A stretch of 64,000 nt of DNA from Lutjanus erythropterus (GCA_020091685.1 CM034600.1:38870034-38934033); one strand, 5' to 3'. Numbered from the stretch's first letter, positions 13,052 to 24,479 are shown. Made by a program: numbers and translations. Notes: generated from the sequence alone by a model not told the origin.

Positions 13052-13202
13052 AAATGGGACCCAAATCTGAAGGTGATCGCAGAGAGCTACGCTGCTAAAT
13101 GTATCTGGAACCACAACCCAGACTTGGAGGACACAGGAGAGAATCTGTTTGCCGGCACAGGGCCTCTGGACCTCCGAGAGGCTCTGGAGAAATGGTTTCT
13201 GG
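13052..13202 (+). CDS. PI16-like gene, first visible exon
   Basis: The acceptor is ...gttctctgcag at 13051 and the donor is g|gtaagt at 13203. The exon encodes KWDPNLKVIAESYAAKCIW and, further on, GENLFAG. These match the CAP-domain helix with its conserved Cys and the GENL(F/Y) segment carrying one of the acidic cavity residues. It starts in phase 0 and ends in phase 1. The preceding exon should encode a signal peptide and the HNxxR segment; no ORF of that kind was recognised in 1-13,051. Confidence 0.85.
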
Positions 13203-14276
13203 GTAAGTGCAGGCTTGAAGAACCAAACTCTACAGTATCTGGGGCCTGTGGCACAAGTTGTAGCAGTATAAATTTCTTTCTTTCATTCAGCATTCAGCTT
13301 CAGCAATAAAATACAGTCACAGTCAGCAACTATCAGGTGAAGAAAGTGGAACATTTAGTAACTTAAGAGCCAGATTTTTTCCTCAGGAATTGGTAGAGAC
13401 CAAACCAGAGCTAAAAGGAGAGTGAATATTGGATTTTAATTCATCCAGCCAACACAAACACGACTCCGACTGCTGCATCAGTTTCAGTGTCCTGATATCA
13501 CTCATGCTGTCACGCTGCCATGGCACGAACAGATCGAACAGAGCCATCATTATGTCTACCATGACAAGTCAGAATTTCTGCTGTGAAAAAGGCCTCATTA
13601 TAAGGTTTTTCTCTTCTCCTTCTTTTTCTTCTCCTTTTGTTTCTTTGAATGTTGATTTCCCTTCTTGTACCTCCTGTATAAAAGACAAATAATAATAGCT
13701 AAATTAAAATATTAGTCATACAAAGGTAAGTTTTTCAGATATTCTGTCCCGAGGGGCCAAAAAAGGGGAAAAATATATAACTTTTAAAGAATCAAGTGAT
13801 GCTGTATTATCTGTATCCACACTAAATGTTATATCTGATACTGAATATCTGTATCTGGTCATCTGGCAGCACCACTGATGGAAAAATGAATTCAAATACT
13901 GCACTTACATATAATTTTGAGCTACCTGTATTTTACCTTAAAGGGATAGTTCTGCAGAGACTGTCCCAGTATGTCCCAGTCTGTCCCAGTCTCTGCATAA
14001 TGAGTACTTTGACTTTAGTAGACACCACAGGTACCAGTGTTGTACTGTTATACATAAGCAAACATTATGACTGCAGGACTTTCATTTGTAATTAAGTATT
14101 TTTACAGTGTGGTGTTGTGACTTTTACTTGCAGTACATGAAGGACATGGATACTTTTCCTCCACTGGTTAAATCTCATGTAATGTAACTGTTTCCTGTAG
14201 AACACCTGCACTATGACTTCCAGAACAACAGCTGTGATGAAGACAAGATGTGTGGACACTACACACAGGTCAGAAA

Positions 14277-14313
<37 letters not shown>

Positions 14314-17015
14314 TTATACACACGTGTGTCTCTGGACTGGATTTGAGCTGTGTGTGTGTGTGTGTGTGTGTGTGTTACAGATGGTGTGGGCAGACACACA
14401 CAGAGTCGGCTGTGCCTTCCATCTCTGTAACAGCATGGAGGGACTGGACTGGGAGAGAGCCTCCTTCCTCGTCTGCAATTACTACCCAGCGTCAGTATCA
14501 TTACTACAGTAGTACTACACTATGACTACAGTACTATTACTACGAACATAAATTCAACTAATTCTACTACTATAACACTACCAGTAATGCCATCATTATT
14601 TGTGCTGCTAGTATTATTACAAATAAGTGCAGCCACAACTGTATCAAAACTAGTACTGCTGGTACTATTACTGGTAATCCTACTACTATATCAATACTAT
14701 TAAGTATTGATATTATTATACAAACTTCAGTTACAAGAAAGTTTGGATGTTGTGTAAAACATAAATAAAAACAGAATGCAATGATTGTTAAATCTTTTTC
14801 AACATATATACAACTGAATACAGACCAAAGACAAGATATTTAATGTTCAAACTGATAAACTTTATTGTTTTTTGTAAATAAACACTCATTCTGAATTTGA
14901 TGCAGCATGTTCTGGAAAAGTTGATTCAGGATCATGTTTACTGCTGTGATACATCAGCTCTTCTTTGAACACTCAGTCAGTGTTTGTGAACTGAGGACAC
15001 TAATTGGTGAAGTTCTGAAAGTGAAATTCTTTCTCATTCTTGCTTGATATATGACTTCAGCTGCTCAACAATCCAGGGTCTCTGTTGTCGTATTTTGTGA
15101 ACTGTTTTACTACGAAGACACTCTGCTGGAACACGTCCACAATGTGTCTTTGCATCGTCTCACTGAAATAGGCAGGGACGTCTCTGAAAAAGACGTCATC
15201 TGGATGGCAGCATATGTCGCTCCAAAACCTGTATGTACCTTTCAGCATTAATGGGGCCTTCACAGATGTGACAGTTACCCATGATGCCATGGGCACTAAC
15301 ACACCTCCATACCATCACAGCTGCTGTCTTTTGAAGTTAGTCATGGTAACAATCTGGATGGTCCTTTTCCTCTTTAGCCCAGAGGACACGACGTCCATGA
15401 TTTGTGAAAACAATCTGAAATGTGGACTCGTCAGACCACAGAACACTTTTCCTCTTTGTGTCAGTCCATCTCAGATGAGCTCGGGTCCAGAGAAGTCTGC
15501 AGTGTTTCTGGATGTTGTTGATGTATGTCTTTCTCTTTGCATGGTAGAGTCTGAACTTGCATTTGTAGATGCAGAGACAAACTGTGTTTACTGACAACGG
15601 TTTCCCAAAGAGCAGTTTTTAATGCAGTGCTGCCTGAGGGGTCAAAGGTCACAGACATTCAGTGTTGGTTTTCAGTCTTGCTCCTTACATGCAGAGATTT
15701 CTCTGGATTCTCTGAATCTTTTAATGATATTATGGATTGTAGACGGTGAAATCTATAAATTCCTGCAGTTTTGTGTTGACAAACGTTGTTCTTAAACTTT
15801 TGGACTGTTTCTCCATGAAGTTTTTCACAAAGTGTTGAACCTCAGCCCATCCATGCTTCTGTTTACCTGTAAAATGATCCAGACAGGTGTTTTCTGAGTT
15901 TTCCACATCTTTCACAGTTTTTTGTTGCTGCTGTCACAACTTTTGTAGAACGTGATGCAGGCATCAAATTCAGAATGAGTGTATATTTACAAAAACAATA
16001 AAGTTAATCAGTTTAACTATTAAATATTTTATCTTTTTCTTTTTTGTGCTTTGTCTTTGTACTGTTTTGTTACTACTACAATAACAGCTGCTTCTACTGG
16101 TATTACTACTGGTACTATTGTTAATAATACTCCACTGCTGCTGCTGTTACTGCATCTAACTGAAGCAGTGATGATGCTGTTGCTGTTGCACTGCTGGAAC
16201 AAGAGCTCCCCCTAATGGACAGCAACTATTTTCTTTTCATACTGTTTGTATGAATCTATTTCATACATTTTATTATCATATATAATGTGATATATTATTA
16301 TTTGTGTGTGTGTGTGTGTATGTGTGTGTGTGTGTGTGTGTGTGTTCAACTGTGTGTGTGATGTTCTGTGTTCTCAGAGGGAACTATGAAGACCAGAGGC
16401 CGTACGTTGAAGGTGATTGGTGCTCCAGATGCCCTGAGAACCTCCAGAAATGTGAAAACAACCTCTGTGGTACGACAAACAACATGTTGTATTGTTTTAT
16501 TTGTAGATATTGTTTTATTATTGCTATTAGTGATAAATGGTCCACTTTTACAAAAAAAGTAGTCTTTGTTGGTGCAACCCAGTCTAAATGTTTAATTAAT
16601 AATTTGAGAATAATCTTTAGCCCTAAAGTCAGTTAGAAAAAAGTCTTTTTCTTCTGTTGTGTGTTGTCTAGTTCCTGACACGGTGGAAGAAGAGATCGAT
16701 CCCACAACAGATATGTTCGATCCCTCCCCCCAGCCTACAGAGGTGGAAGACTGGATAATGCTTGATCCTTTTCCTGCAACAACTGAACTTTATGTCCCAC
16801 CTGCCACCACCAATGCTCCCAGTATTGCCACCAGTCCTGCAGTGGACAAAGAGGACACAGGGGACACAGAGGACATCAAAGACACAGAGGAGCCTGAACT
16901 ACCAGCCACACCCCCACCGGGCACACAGCCTCCACAAGTCCCCACACCAAAGGAGGAGGAGGAGGAAGAGGAGGAGGAGGAGGGAGGAGGAGGAGGAGGA
17001 GGAGGAGGCGGCTGA
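13052..17015 (+). CDS. PI16-like CAP-superfamily secreted protein (5' partial, 5 exons)
   Basis: Exons 13052-13202, 14201-14268, 14381-14490, 16378-16469 and 16672-17015 join in one frame (765 nt including stop, 254 residues seen). Each junction is GT-AG and the phases agree. The product is a CAP (CRISP/antigen 5/PR-1) domain lacking its N-terminus. It has the motif CGHYTQMVW, which fits CRISP signature 1, and FLVCNYYPAGNY, which fits signature 2. A Cys-rich hinge (CSRCPENLQKCENNLC) follows, as in peptidase inhibitor 16. The tail of about 114 residues is acidic and Pro/Thr-rich with a Glu run then a Gly run. PI16-type proteins are secreted or surface-attached; a protease-inhibitor role is inferred by name only. 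The signal peptide and first part of the CAP domain must lie in an upstream exon that I did not find. Other CAP members (GLIPR1, CRISPLD, R3HDML) are less likely given the hinge and tail. Confidence 0.85.
13920..14165 (+). repeat. Dispersed repeat family H in a PI16-like intron
   Basis: Has aaagggatagttctgcagag, three tgtcccagt units at 13963-13992, acttttacttgcagtacatg and tacttttcctccactgg. The last words are typical of a common fish repeat also seen at 19300-19480 and 20090-20225. Confidence 0.45.
14201..14268 (+). CDS. PI16-like gene, CAP exon with CGHYTQ
   Basis: This 68-nt exon is bounded by tttcctgtag and cag|gtcaga. It encodes EHLHYDFQNNSCDEDKMCGHYTQ in two blocks: the Cys-containing loop and the start of CRISP signature 1, with the conserved His of the CAP cavity. 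Phase 1 in and phase 0 out agree with both neighbours. Confidence 0.87.
14269..14380 (+). other. 112-bp intron with (CA)n near the donor and (GT)n near the acceptor
   Basis: The intron begins gtcagaaaca and runs at once into (CA)n at about 14279-14310. It ends with (GT)n at about 14350-14375 followed by ttacag. The acceptor has no ordinary polypyrimidine tract. In the transcript the CA and UG runs are complementary and could pair, bringing the splice sites together. Introns of this kind, reported in ray-finned fish, are said to need less U2AF2. Confidence 0.75.
14381..14490 (+). CDS. PI16-like gene, CAP exon with both CRISP signatures
   Basis: This 110-nt exon lies between gtgtgttacag and gc|gtcagt. 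It encodes MVWADTHRVGCAFHLC, completing CRISP signature 1, and then SFLVCNYYPA, the start of signature 2. The Cys spacing is as in PI16-type CAP domains. It enters in phase 0 and leaves in phase 2. Confidence 0.88.
14739..16072 (-). mobile_element. Tc1/mariner-like DNA transposon relic
   Basis: The two ends are related inverted repeats. About 14739-14925 on the + strand matches the complement of about 15936-16072, sharing for example actcattctgaatttgatg. On the minus strand about 15337-15597 encodes a decayed transposase fragment with AHLRWTDTKRKSVLWSDEST and further on GRRVLWAKEEKDHPDC, typical of Tc1-type DDE transposases around the catalytic region. Stops and frameshifts break the reading frame, so it should be inactive. 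It sits inside an intron of the PI16-like gene in antisense orientation. The TA target duplication could not be fixed because the outer ends are degraded. Confidence 0.75.
16302..16352 (+). repeat. (GT)n microsatellite before an acceptor
   Basis: A GT run with one TA interruption ends about 25 bases before the acceptor at 16377 of the PI16-like gene. Unlike the short upstream intron, there is no matching CA run near this intron's donor at 14491. Confidence 0.9.
16378..16469 (+). CDS. PI16-like gene, CAP end and Cys-rich hinge exon
   Basis: The acceptor is gttctcag at 16377 and the donor is tgtg|gtacg at 16470. The exon encodes GNYEDQRPYVEGDWCSRC and then the last Cys residues, ending NNLC. 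It completes CRISP signature 2 and provides the short Cys-rich hinge seen after the CAP domain in PI16. Using the next AG two bases later would break the frame, so this acceptor is preferred. Confidence 0.87.
16672..17015 (+). CDS. PI16-like gene, last visible exon (acidic Pro/Thr-rich tail)
   Basis: The acceptor is gtgttgtctag at 16671. The exon encodes VPDTVEEEIDPTTDMFDPSP and continues Pro/Thr/Glu/Asp-rich to PPQVPTPK. A Glu run, a Gly run and a TGA at 17013-17015 follow. The Glu-to-Gly switch is caused by a GGG interruption in the GGA tract. Two other frames stay open beyond it: one to a TAG at 17085, the other past 17200 (RKKHQEEDVMTM, then WDPDSEAV, to a TAA near 17244). The real C-terminus may therefore differ from the one given. 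Confidence 0.7.
16950..17010 (+). repeat. Coding (GGA/GAG)n microsatellite
   Basis: This interrupted trinucleotide tract lies inside the last visible exon of the PI16-like gene. A second GGA tract lies at about 17190-17220. Length or base changes here would change the frame of the tail. Confidence 0.9.
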
Positions 17016-17244
17016 CAAAAAGGTGGTGGAGGAGAAGAAGGTGGAAAAAAGGAGGAAGAGGAGACAAAAGGAGAAAGAAACGTAGCAGGAAGAAACATCA
17101 AGAGGAGGATGTTATGACGATGCTGGTTCAGTATCGTCCCTTCTCTCCTGTTAGCCTGTCTGACTGGGATCCTGACTCTGAGGCTGTAAGGAGGAGGAGG
17201 AGGAGGAGGAGGAGGATGAGGGAGAGGAAGAAGAGGAGTCAATA

Positions 17245-17760
17245 AGTTCACCTCACCACTCCTGCGTTGACTGCACATTACCTTGGTAAACCGCCCGTGG
17301 TAACAAACATTCCCATTTCTCCCCTGCAGAGTGATATGGTCAATTAATAATTCACACTCATCAGAAAACAGCTGCCACTTTCACAACATCTGCATGTAGT
17401 CTGGGCCAAGATCTGGGTCACATAACGTGTGCATAACCTGCTTCAACCTGCTTGAATACAAAAGGCATTACTGCCAGTAAGAACAAATACTAAACATGTT
17501 GTGTTCATAAAAGAAAAGAAATTCACAGCAGCAGTTTAAGGTTTTTGAAAACTGTAGTTGAGAGAAAAATTGGGGTTTATGAGGTAAAGCATATGTCAAG
17601 TCCTTCCATCAGGTAGCAGCCTTTAAAATATTATTTCTTATGACCTTTTTACAGACTCTTTTTTCCCATGTGAAAATTTGAACATTAATAATCTTTCATA
17701 CCTGTATGTATCTGATGGACACTTTCACATCAACGGTGGAATTTTACTAAGCGTCAGTGC
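17245..17760. other. 3' flank of the PI16-like gene
   Basis: No canonical AATAAA was seen close after the stop, so the 3' end is undefined. No other feature recognised. Confidence 0.4.
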
Positions 17761-17764
17761 GGCT

Positions 17765-18135
17765 TTTATTTTTGTCAAATTTGATTTGATTTGATTTAGC
17801 ACAAATTAAAAACCACAAACAAAACAATATAAACAATAACAAGAATATGCAAGAGAGACTAAAAGCCTAGAAGGCTCATCATGTGAAGCAAATCAATGGC
17901 TTCAATGACTAATTACAATTTTGTATCTAAATATTTAGATTCAGAACCTTAAGTTCATTTTTGTAACATAGGTCTCGCACAGATTGGTAATATAAAAAGA
18001 AAAGAAAAAAAATGAAACAAATGAAGTATTAATAGAAAGAAAAATGATACAGACAGAAAAAACAAAGAAAAAACAACAATATATATAATCAAAATAATCA
18101 TACCAAAATACACAAATGTCACATCCAAGACATCC
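17765..18135 (+). repeat. Dispersed repeat family E
   Basis: Begins with gatttgatttgatttagcac and contains aacaagaatatgcaagag, gactaaaagcctagaaggct, tattacaattttg-like words and aataatcataccaaaata. The same order occurs at 60680-60945. Possibly the 3' end of a non-LTR element. Confidence 0.55.
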
Positions 18136-18479
18136 AACATGGCGGATCACTTGTTATCACTTGTTTCACTGAACTCTGACGGAGTGAATATTGAGCTTCA
18201 GCAGTCAGAGGAAAAACCCTTTGTTTACTTTCTTTGCAACAGATTAAAAAATATTAATGTGCAAATTATTTGCACAAACACAAAAAAAAAGTGTCTGGTG
18301 TGAAAAGGTCTTTACTCACCTCTTCTCCTCGAGTGAAATGTTGACATCCATGTGAATTTCTGCTGCCTTCAGATGGAACTTGTGAGCTTGGCGTTCAGCT
18401 GGGTAACTCGTGATGACGGCGCTGCTAGTCAACAGCAACATGGATGCCAAGGCTAACAGTTCAGCAAGTTAGCGAGTGG

Positions 18480-18700
18480 TAGGGCCGCACAATTAATCGC
18501 AAAATGATTAAAATGTCAATATGGCCAAGTGCAACAAATCTTGTTCTCCAGATGTAAAAAAAATAAAAAAAATGTTTGTTTGATTCAGCTACCAGGAATA
18601 TCAATATTTTACTCAGACATGTTACAAAATTATGAAGAAATAAATCTGTATGACTAAAATTATAATACATTAACTTACCAGCACTGAAAAATGAATTGTG
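18480..18700 (-). mobile_element. hAT-like family C relic
   Basis: Starts agggccgcacaattaatcgc and has aaatgtcaatatggccaagt, the complement of the right end of family C copies (ccatattgcaatt, cgattaattgtgcagccct). The other end is degraded. Confidence 0.5.
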
Positions 18701-18835
18701 ATGGCCATCTCTGAAAACAACAGCAAAGGCAGAAGACTATGGACTCTTCTTGTGTGAACACAGTAAACTAAACCCCATTTGAAGGCAGCATCCATGTCTG
18801 TGTGTTGAGTGCGGAGCTACAGTCAGGACACGTTC

Positions 18836-18905
18836 AGCTTAGCTTAGCATAAAGACTGGAAGCAGAGGGAAACAGCTAGCTTGGCTCTGTTCACTTCAAG
18901 TTAAA
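18836..18905 (+). repeat. Short repeat with gcttagcataaagactgga
   Basis: The word cttagcataaagact recurs at 56135 and 61420. It belongs to a common fish dispersed repeat. Confidence 0.55.
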
Positions 18906-19299
18906 AAATACTCAGGCTGGGACGATATGATTCTTAAATACTGAGATTCCACAAGTATTGCAATTTGATATTATGCTTTATTGTGATTTATTCACAAATA
19001 AAAGCCTTATGAGTAAAAATCCAACAGGAGTCAAACAATCAAACAGTTTAGCATCTTAGAACTGATGAATAAAGTTTGACAACCAGAGAGGGCAAAGATG
19101 AAGGATGGGTTTATACTTCTACTTATTAAAAAAGCTCCTTGCACTTCATTTACTAAAGGAAAAACAGTGTATTTAATCACAGTATTTACTGCCCAGTGAA
19201 AACACATTTTTATTTAGGCAAAAACGTGTCACAGAAATACAACAACGATATCATCGTCCATCATGACGCTTCACTGTCGACATCACCCAGCCCAAGCAC

Positions 19300-19480
19300 A
19301 AATACTTCATTACTGTACTTAAGTAGATTTTTCAGGTATCTGTGCTTTACTTTGTACATATTTATTTTTTTATTATCTTTTAATTTAGAACAAATATCTG
19401 TACTTTCAACTTCTTATTCCAATTTCAAAACAGGCTTGTTACTTTACTTTTAATGCATTTGAGGGCAGTAATTGATGATT
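19300..19480 (+). repeat. Family H fragment
   Basis: Contains attactgtacttaagtagat and aatatctgtactttcaac. A second fragment, in different words of the same family, is at 20090-20225, with a minisatellite between them. Confidence 0.45.
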
Positions 19481-19539
19481 TGATTGATTTCATGCCGCCT
19501 TCCCAACATTAAGATTGATTTCAGCTTATCCATCAGTGC

Positions 19540-19980
19540 ATATCACACATGACAGATGTAACAAGACAAAAAATACATAACAAGAAGAAAAGGACAAATC
19601 AAAAATGTTGTATAAGATATAAAAAATGTGTAACAAAATGGAAAAGACATAAGACAGACAAAATTGACATAAAAGGCATAACAAGACAAAATTAATGTAA
19701 AATATGTAAAAAGACAAAAATGATGTAATGACAAACAACATGCAACAAGACAAAAAAAAAAGATTTAACAAGACAAAGAAAAAGTTAAACATGTAACAAG
19801 ACAAAAGACGCAAAAAGACGTGACAAGACAAAAACAACCTAAAAGACCACACAAGATGAAAAATGTAAAACAAGACAAAAAAAAGATATAACAAGATGAA
19901 AAACATCCAAAAAGATGGAACAAGACGTAACAAAATGTAACAAGACAAAAAAGACAAAAAAAAAGACATAAGACAAAAAC

Positions 19981-20035
<55 letters not shown>
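19540..20035 (+). repeat. A-rich minisatellite (acaagacaaaa) followed by (GA)n
   Basis: Degenerate units of taacaagacaaaa with variable linkers run from about 19555 to 19980. They are followed by a pure GA tract at 19985-20034. The minus-strand ORF full of Phe/Leu/Cys here is a translation of the repeat. Confidence 0.85.
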
Positions 20036-20037
<2 letters not shown>

Positions 20038-20089
20038 TGGACCGTGGAGAGAAGGAGAGGTTCAGTCAGAAACAGCTGGTAGAAATGTT

Positions 20090-20225
20090 CTTCAGACGGA
20101 AACTTTTATACTTTGAGTACATTTCAGAGGCTGTACTTTTTCACTTTTACTTGAATCAGTACTTCTACTTGTACTTTTTTAAAGTCATTTTCTTAAATAA
20201 GTATCGGTGTGCCACCTCTGATTTG
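20090..20225 (+). repeat. Family H fragment
   Basis: Has tttcacttttacttgaatca, gtacttctacttgtac and gtgccacctctg, as in common fish repeats of this type. Confidence 0.45.
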
Positions 20226-22930
20226 GATGGAGACACGGCTTGTGAGAAAAACACCAGACTTGATTCAGAGTCCTTCCAGTCTTTGTGCTAATCTACTACA
20301 ACTCTTGGTAAACCTTCAGATAAGCAAATTTCCCAACAAGTATTCCTTTAATGTGAGAGCAGGCTGAGGTGAACAGGCACATTTAGGGCTTCAGGTCTGC
20401 AGGAAAAACTGCAGAGTGTCCTTATTCCCTGCACATTTTAGCTGAGTGTGATTTAGAGATGATCAGGAGGTGATGCTGTTTTGTTGCGTGAGTAACACCA
20501 CAATAAAACCAGAAATGTTTTCAACTGTGGGATCCAGGAAGCCAAAAGAAGTGTCGTTAAAATGTTGAATTTTCTGAGCTCTGTAAACAAACTGTAAAAT
20601 GTATTTGTGATATCAGACACTCAGAGCTGCAGAGCATTTGTTGTGTGCTGTAAAGAGAATCTACTCACAAAAGGAATAAACGTGGTCCCTCTCAGATCGC
20701 CTCCTCGTGTTAGTCAGTGCATCATTTGTATCTGCGGGGTGAAGGTGGCATCAGCGCAAAGATTTAAATATACAGTATCATCTCATGTGGAAAAACCACT
20801 GAAAAGATAAATTGAGAGTAAACTAGGGGAGATGTTTTCATTGTGTTTTTTAGTGTTTTAGTAAATGCAGGAGAAATTATCGCTGAACTGTCTTTGTTGT
20901 GTCAAACTGACGACCCTGCTTCTTCTTCTTCTTCTTCTTCTTCTTCACAAATATATATCGACTGTACATCATATACTCTCTCCAACTGGAACTACAACTG
21001 GACAGAGTCTCTAATAATTTACATTTATCTCTGTTACACTGTCTTAGAAAACAGGAAATTACCATAACGATCTTCAGTTACTTTAGCAATGATTGCTGTA
21101 AATGTCTGTATATAAGATTAATAAAGAAATAAACCATATTTCTTCTTTTTGACAATTAAATGTTAAATGGCTCCTTTTTTCCCACCAGTTAGTGTCCATT
21201 TATTCTCTGAATCTTTGTTTACATTGTGATACACTCATACACTTAAACTGTGTTAGACTCTCTGCTGCTTCTGATACACATCATCCTTGCTCCCAGTCAG
21301 ACTGAATAAATAGATTGTGCAAGTTGATTAGCTACACAAGCTAATTTTAAAACTCATTTTAACCAGCAAGCAACTGACCCTTCGCTTAGCCCTGCCTTCA
21401 AAGAGCAACCGTCCAATCATAGCTTAGCAACTGTAACTAAGGTACAGCAGGCCAGTCAAGCTTTACATGTTGAGGCCGTGTGCAGGAGGCTGTGATGAAG
21501 AGCGATACTGTCATCTCTCAAAGACATGAAACACAAGAGTACATGTCTTCATCTGTCTTCATCTGCTCTAACATAAGCTGCGAACGTTAGCATGTCCGGC
21601 TAACTACTGCTAGCTTACTAGCTGCAGTAACTGTCCCTCCAGACAAACTCGTTGGATCCCACTGCATCTGCATTTGTTCTGTGGGGGTTTGAGGAGGAGG
21701 ATGCGGGCTGATGCAGAATCAAAGTGGGTCGATGACGATGCATCTCACTCTGGCTCGCTGTCTCAGGTCTAAGCCAGGTTAGCTTAGCGCTGTCTTCTGC
21801 AATCACAGTCCGGCTGGGTGACCCGTCTCAAGATCCGCTGCACCAATCGAGTCCCTGCACTTCCTTTTCCCACATCAACAGGTGTACTTCTGTCATCTAT
21901 CATGTAGATATACCTGCTAGCTAGCTTTAGCCTTAGCCTTTTGTTAGATTTTGTTAGATTTTTTGTAATCCTGAACCTTGTTAGTAAGGTATGAAACAGA
22001 GTGCACTTATGTGCACTTTTATCCTCCTGGGAACAAGTTGTCTTTGATTTTTAATAGAATACGCAAAAAAAAAGCTACTTGTTTTGCAATTTTCACTTGC
22101 TCCTGCAGTTTCATTGCACAAAAATGCCTTAAAACACTGCAACATGCATCACAGGTCATGACCGCACCTTACGCTTGGAATGACACAATGGATCCAGTTC
22201 CACAGTTTGTCACTGCCATTATCAAGTTAACTCAAGTTTAGCATAGAGAACCTAAGTCACGCCCCTTCTGCTGTGCCCCATGAGAAAAATATGAAGAGTA
22301 GTCTATGACAAGAGACAGATTATTTTTTTATTTTGTTTGAACTGTGCCACGATTTACACATATGCTGTTTGTCAATTTAAAACATAATTTCACAAGTCAA
22401 GAAAGTTTCAGTTTGTTGTAGGTTTGTCATAGTTCAGTTTGGTTTTGTGCGAAACTACTCAGTGAACTACATCTCTCGTCTCCCACAATATACATCATCA
22501 ACACAAACATCACTGCCGCTTGTAAAGTTATCTCACCTGAAGTGTTTTATCCTGCAACTGTCATTTTAATCTGAATGAGATCCATCTCATATCCTTTATA
22601 TAACTGTGTTAACATTGTAGGTGTTGCTTATTTGAATAATGGTGGTTCCTTGTTTACTGCGCTGTGTTGGATGTGTTTCCTCAGGTGTGGAAACGGACAG
22701 GACAGCAGAGGAGGAGAGGAGGAAGGTTTGAGGAGCTCAGACCTGTGGAGAAAGAGAGAGGGTTAAGATGGAAGATTAAAAGTTTAAAGAGGTGAAAACA
22801 GAAAAAAAAATGCAAAAAGTGGGCGAGAGATTTCAAATGAAGGAGACAGAATAGTTGAAATATTCATCGCTAACTGCTCCTACTGCTCTCAGGCTATTTC
22901 TGGTGCTGCATTTACTGCATACTGAGAAGA
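20226..22930. other. No recognised gene
   Basis: Contains a (TTC)n tract at 20921-20946 and gctagct/gctaact-rich repeat-like words near 21560-21620 and 21910-21950. A purine-rich ORF near 22680-22766 follows a tttcctcag acceptor-like site, but I find no donor or homology to support it as an exon. Confidence 0.4.
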
Positions 22931-22934
22931 GACT

Positions 22935-22935
<1 letters not shown>

Positions 22936-22984
<49 letters not shown>
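22936..22984 (+). repeat. (GT)n microsatellite
   Basis: Pure GT run; another at 23132-23160. Confidence 0.95.
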
Positions 22985-22985
<1 letters not shown>

Positions 22986-23132
22986 GCATGCAGCTCTCCC
23001 CTGCAGCTAAACAGCATTGCTGTTCTTCTATTAAAATGATCTTGTCTGATTGTATTTCTGTCTCATGTGTCGCTCTTTTGTCTCTTTCTTTGTCTCCTTC
23101 ATCACTCTTTCATTTTGTGCAGACCACTCAGA

Positions 23133-23163
<31 letters not shown>

Positions 23164-24479
23164 ACGTCGTTATAAATGCATACATGTTTATGTGTTTCTG
23201 ATGAAAGGAGACAGTTTGGGTTTTGAGGAGAAGCCGTCTATAATTTCTACAATCAGTCTTGTGGCTGTAAAGGTCATTAACACAAAAAACAAATCAGTTG
23301 GATGGACAAAAAGAAAATGGTGATAACTTTTCTGTTCTTTGATTCTCACCACTACTCGTGTGTCTGGGCATGCAGCATATCTTTTTTGTTTTCACCAGAT
23401 ATTCTCTGTTGAATTATGGTTGCTATGTAGTTATTTATGAAATATTGCTAATGTCATGTATGATGCATGTATGTATGATCATGTGTTTTGTGTTCGGTGT
23501 TGCTGTTTAGCTATTAGGAGCTCAAATCCTCTGGCCAGTCAGGTGAACAGCTATGCTTTGTCTTTACTAATCAAAGATTGGCATCATTGAGAAGAAAACA
23601 AATAAGTTTAAAAAAATGGTCAAATAAAATATCCCAATTCAAATAAAATGCAAAAATAATAAAGTCATGGCAAATTTCAATAAAGCTTTTAGAAACAGTT
23701 ATTTTACATATTTTTCCTAAATTAATACGATCAAACACCTTCAGTAAAGTGATATCACTATAGTTTTATAGAGAAACTCTTATTTTACATATTTGTTCTG
23801 TAAATTTATTGTTTTTGCACTTTATTTGAATTATGATTCTTTAATTATACAGCTTTTGTTTGGCAGCCATTGCTGCTGGCCTTTTTATTTACAATTTTTT
23901 ATTATAACCAAACACCTTCAATAAAATGAGAACACAAATAATTCTGTACAGATTTTTCCTGTAAATTTATTACTTTTGTACTTTTTATTCTGTGTTAGGC
24001 TATTTTACTGCACTTTTACGTTTTTTGTTGGCAGCTGCTGCAGTCAGTTATTGATTTACTGATCAAAGATCAGCACCATTACTAAAATTAAAGAAATATG
24101 ACTCCTTTCAGTCTGCCTCCATCAGATGACAAACTAGAAATATGTAACTACATTACGTAATGAAATGCAAATGATGCAAATTCAACAGGCCAACTGTAAA
24201 AATATGCAGATGATATGATGTTAGTTGGCCCACATGGACTTCATCTGCAGCAAGATGCAACATACGTTTTGAGGAGCCAGTAAGTAGTGCCAGTAGTATA
24301 TCCTCCATCCCTCACGTATACATGAACAGTGTCTTACATCCTATTCAGGTATTTGGAGGTGCTACATCAGTGGTAGCAGTGAATGGACAATAAAGCATTA
24401 TTTGATCTTAAACAAACTGCTCGTTTGGGATCGGACCGGGACCAGCTCCAGTTGTGTAGAGTGTGATAACTCTGTTCAA

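Noticed and set aside
16790..17278. Minus-strand 162-residue Pro/Ser-rich frame
   Set aside because: It is the antisense shadow of the coding GGA microsatellites and acidic tail of the PI16-like gene.
19526..19969. Minus-strand 147-residue hydrophobic frame resembling a membrane protein
   Set aside because: It translates the degenerate acaagacaaaa minisatellite; no other support.
22575..22766. Possible exon after a tttcctcag acceptor
   Set aside because: Low-complexity GGEEEG composition, no donor, no homology and no partner exon.
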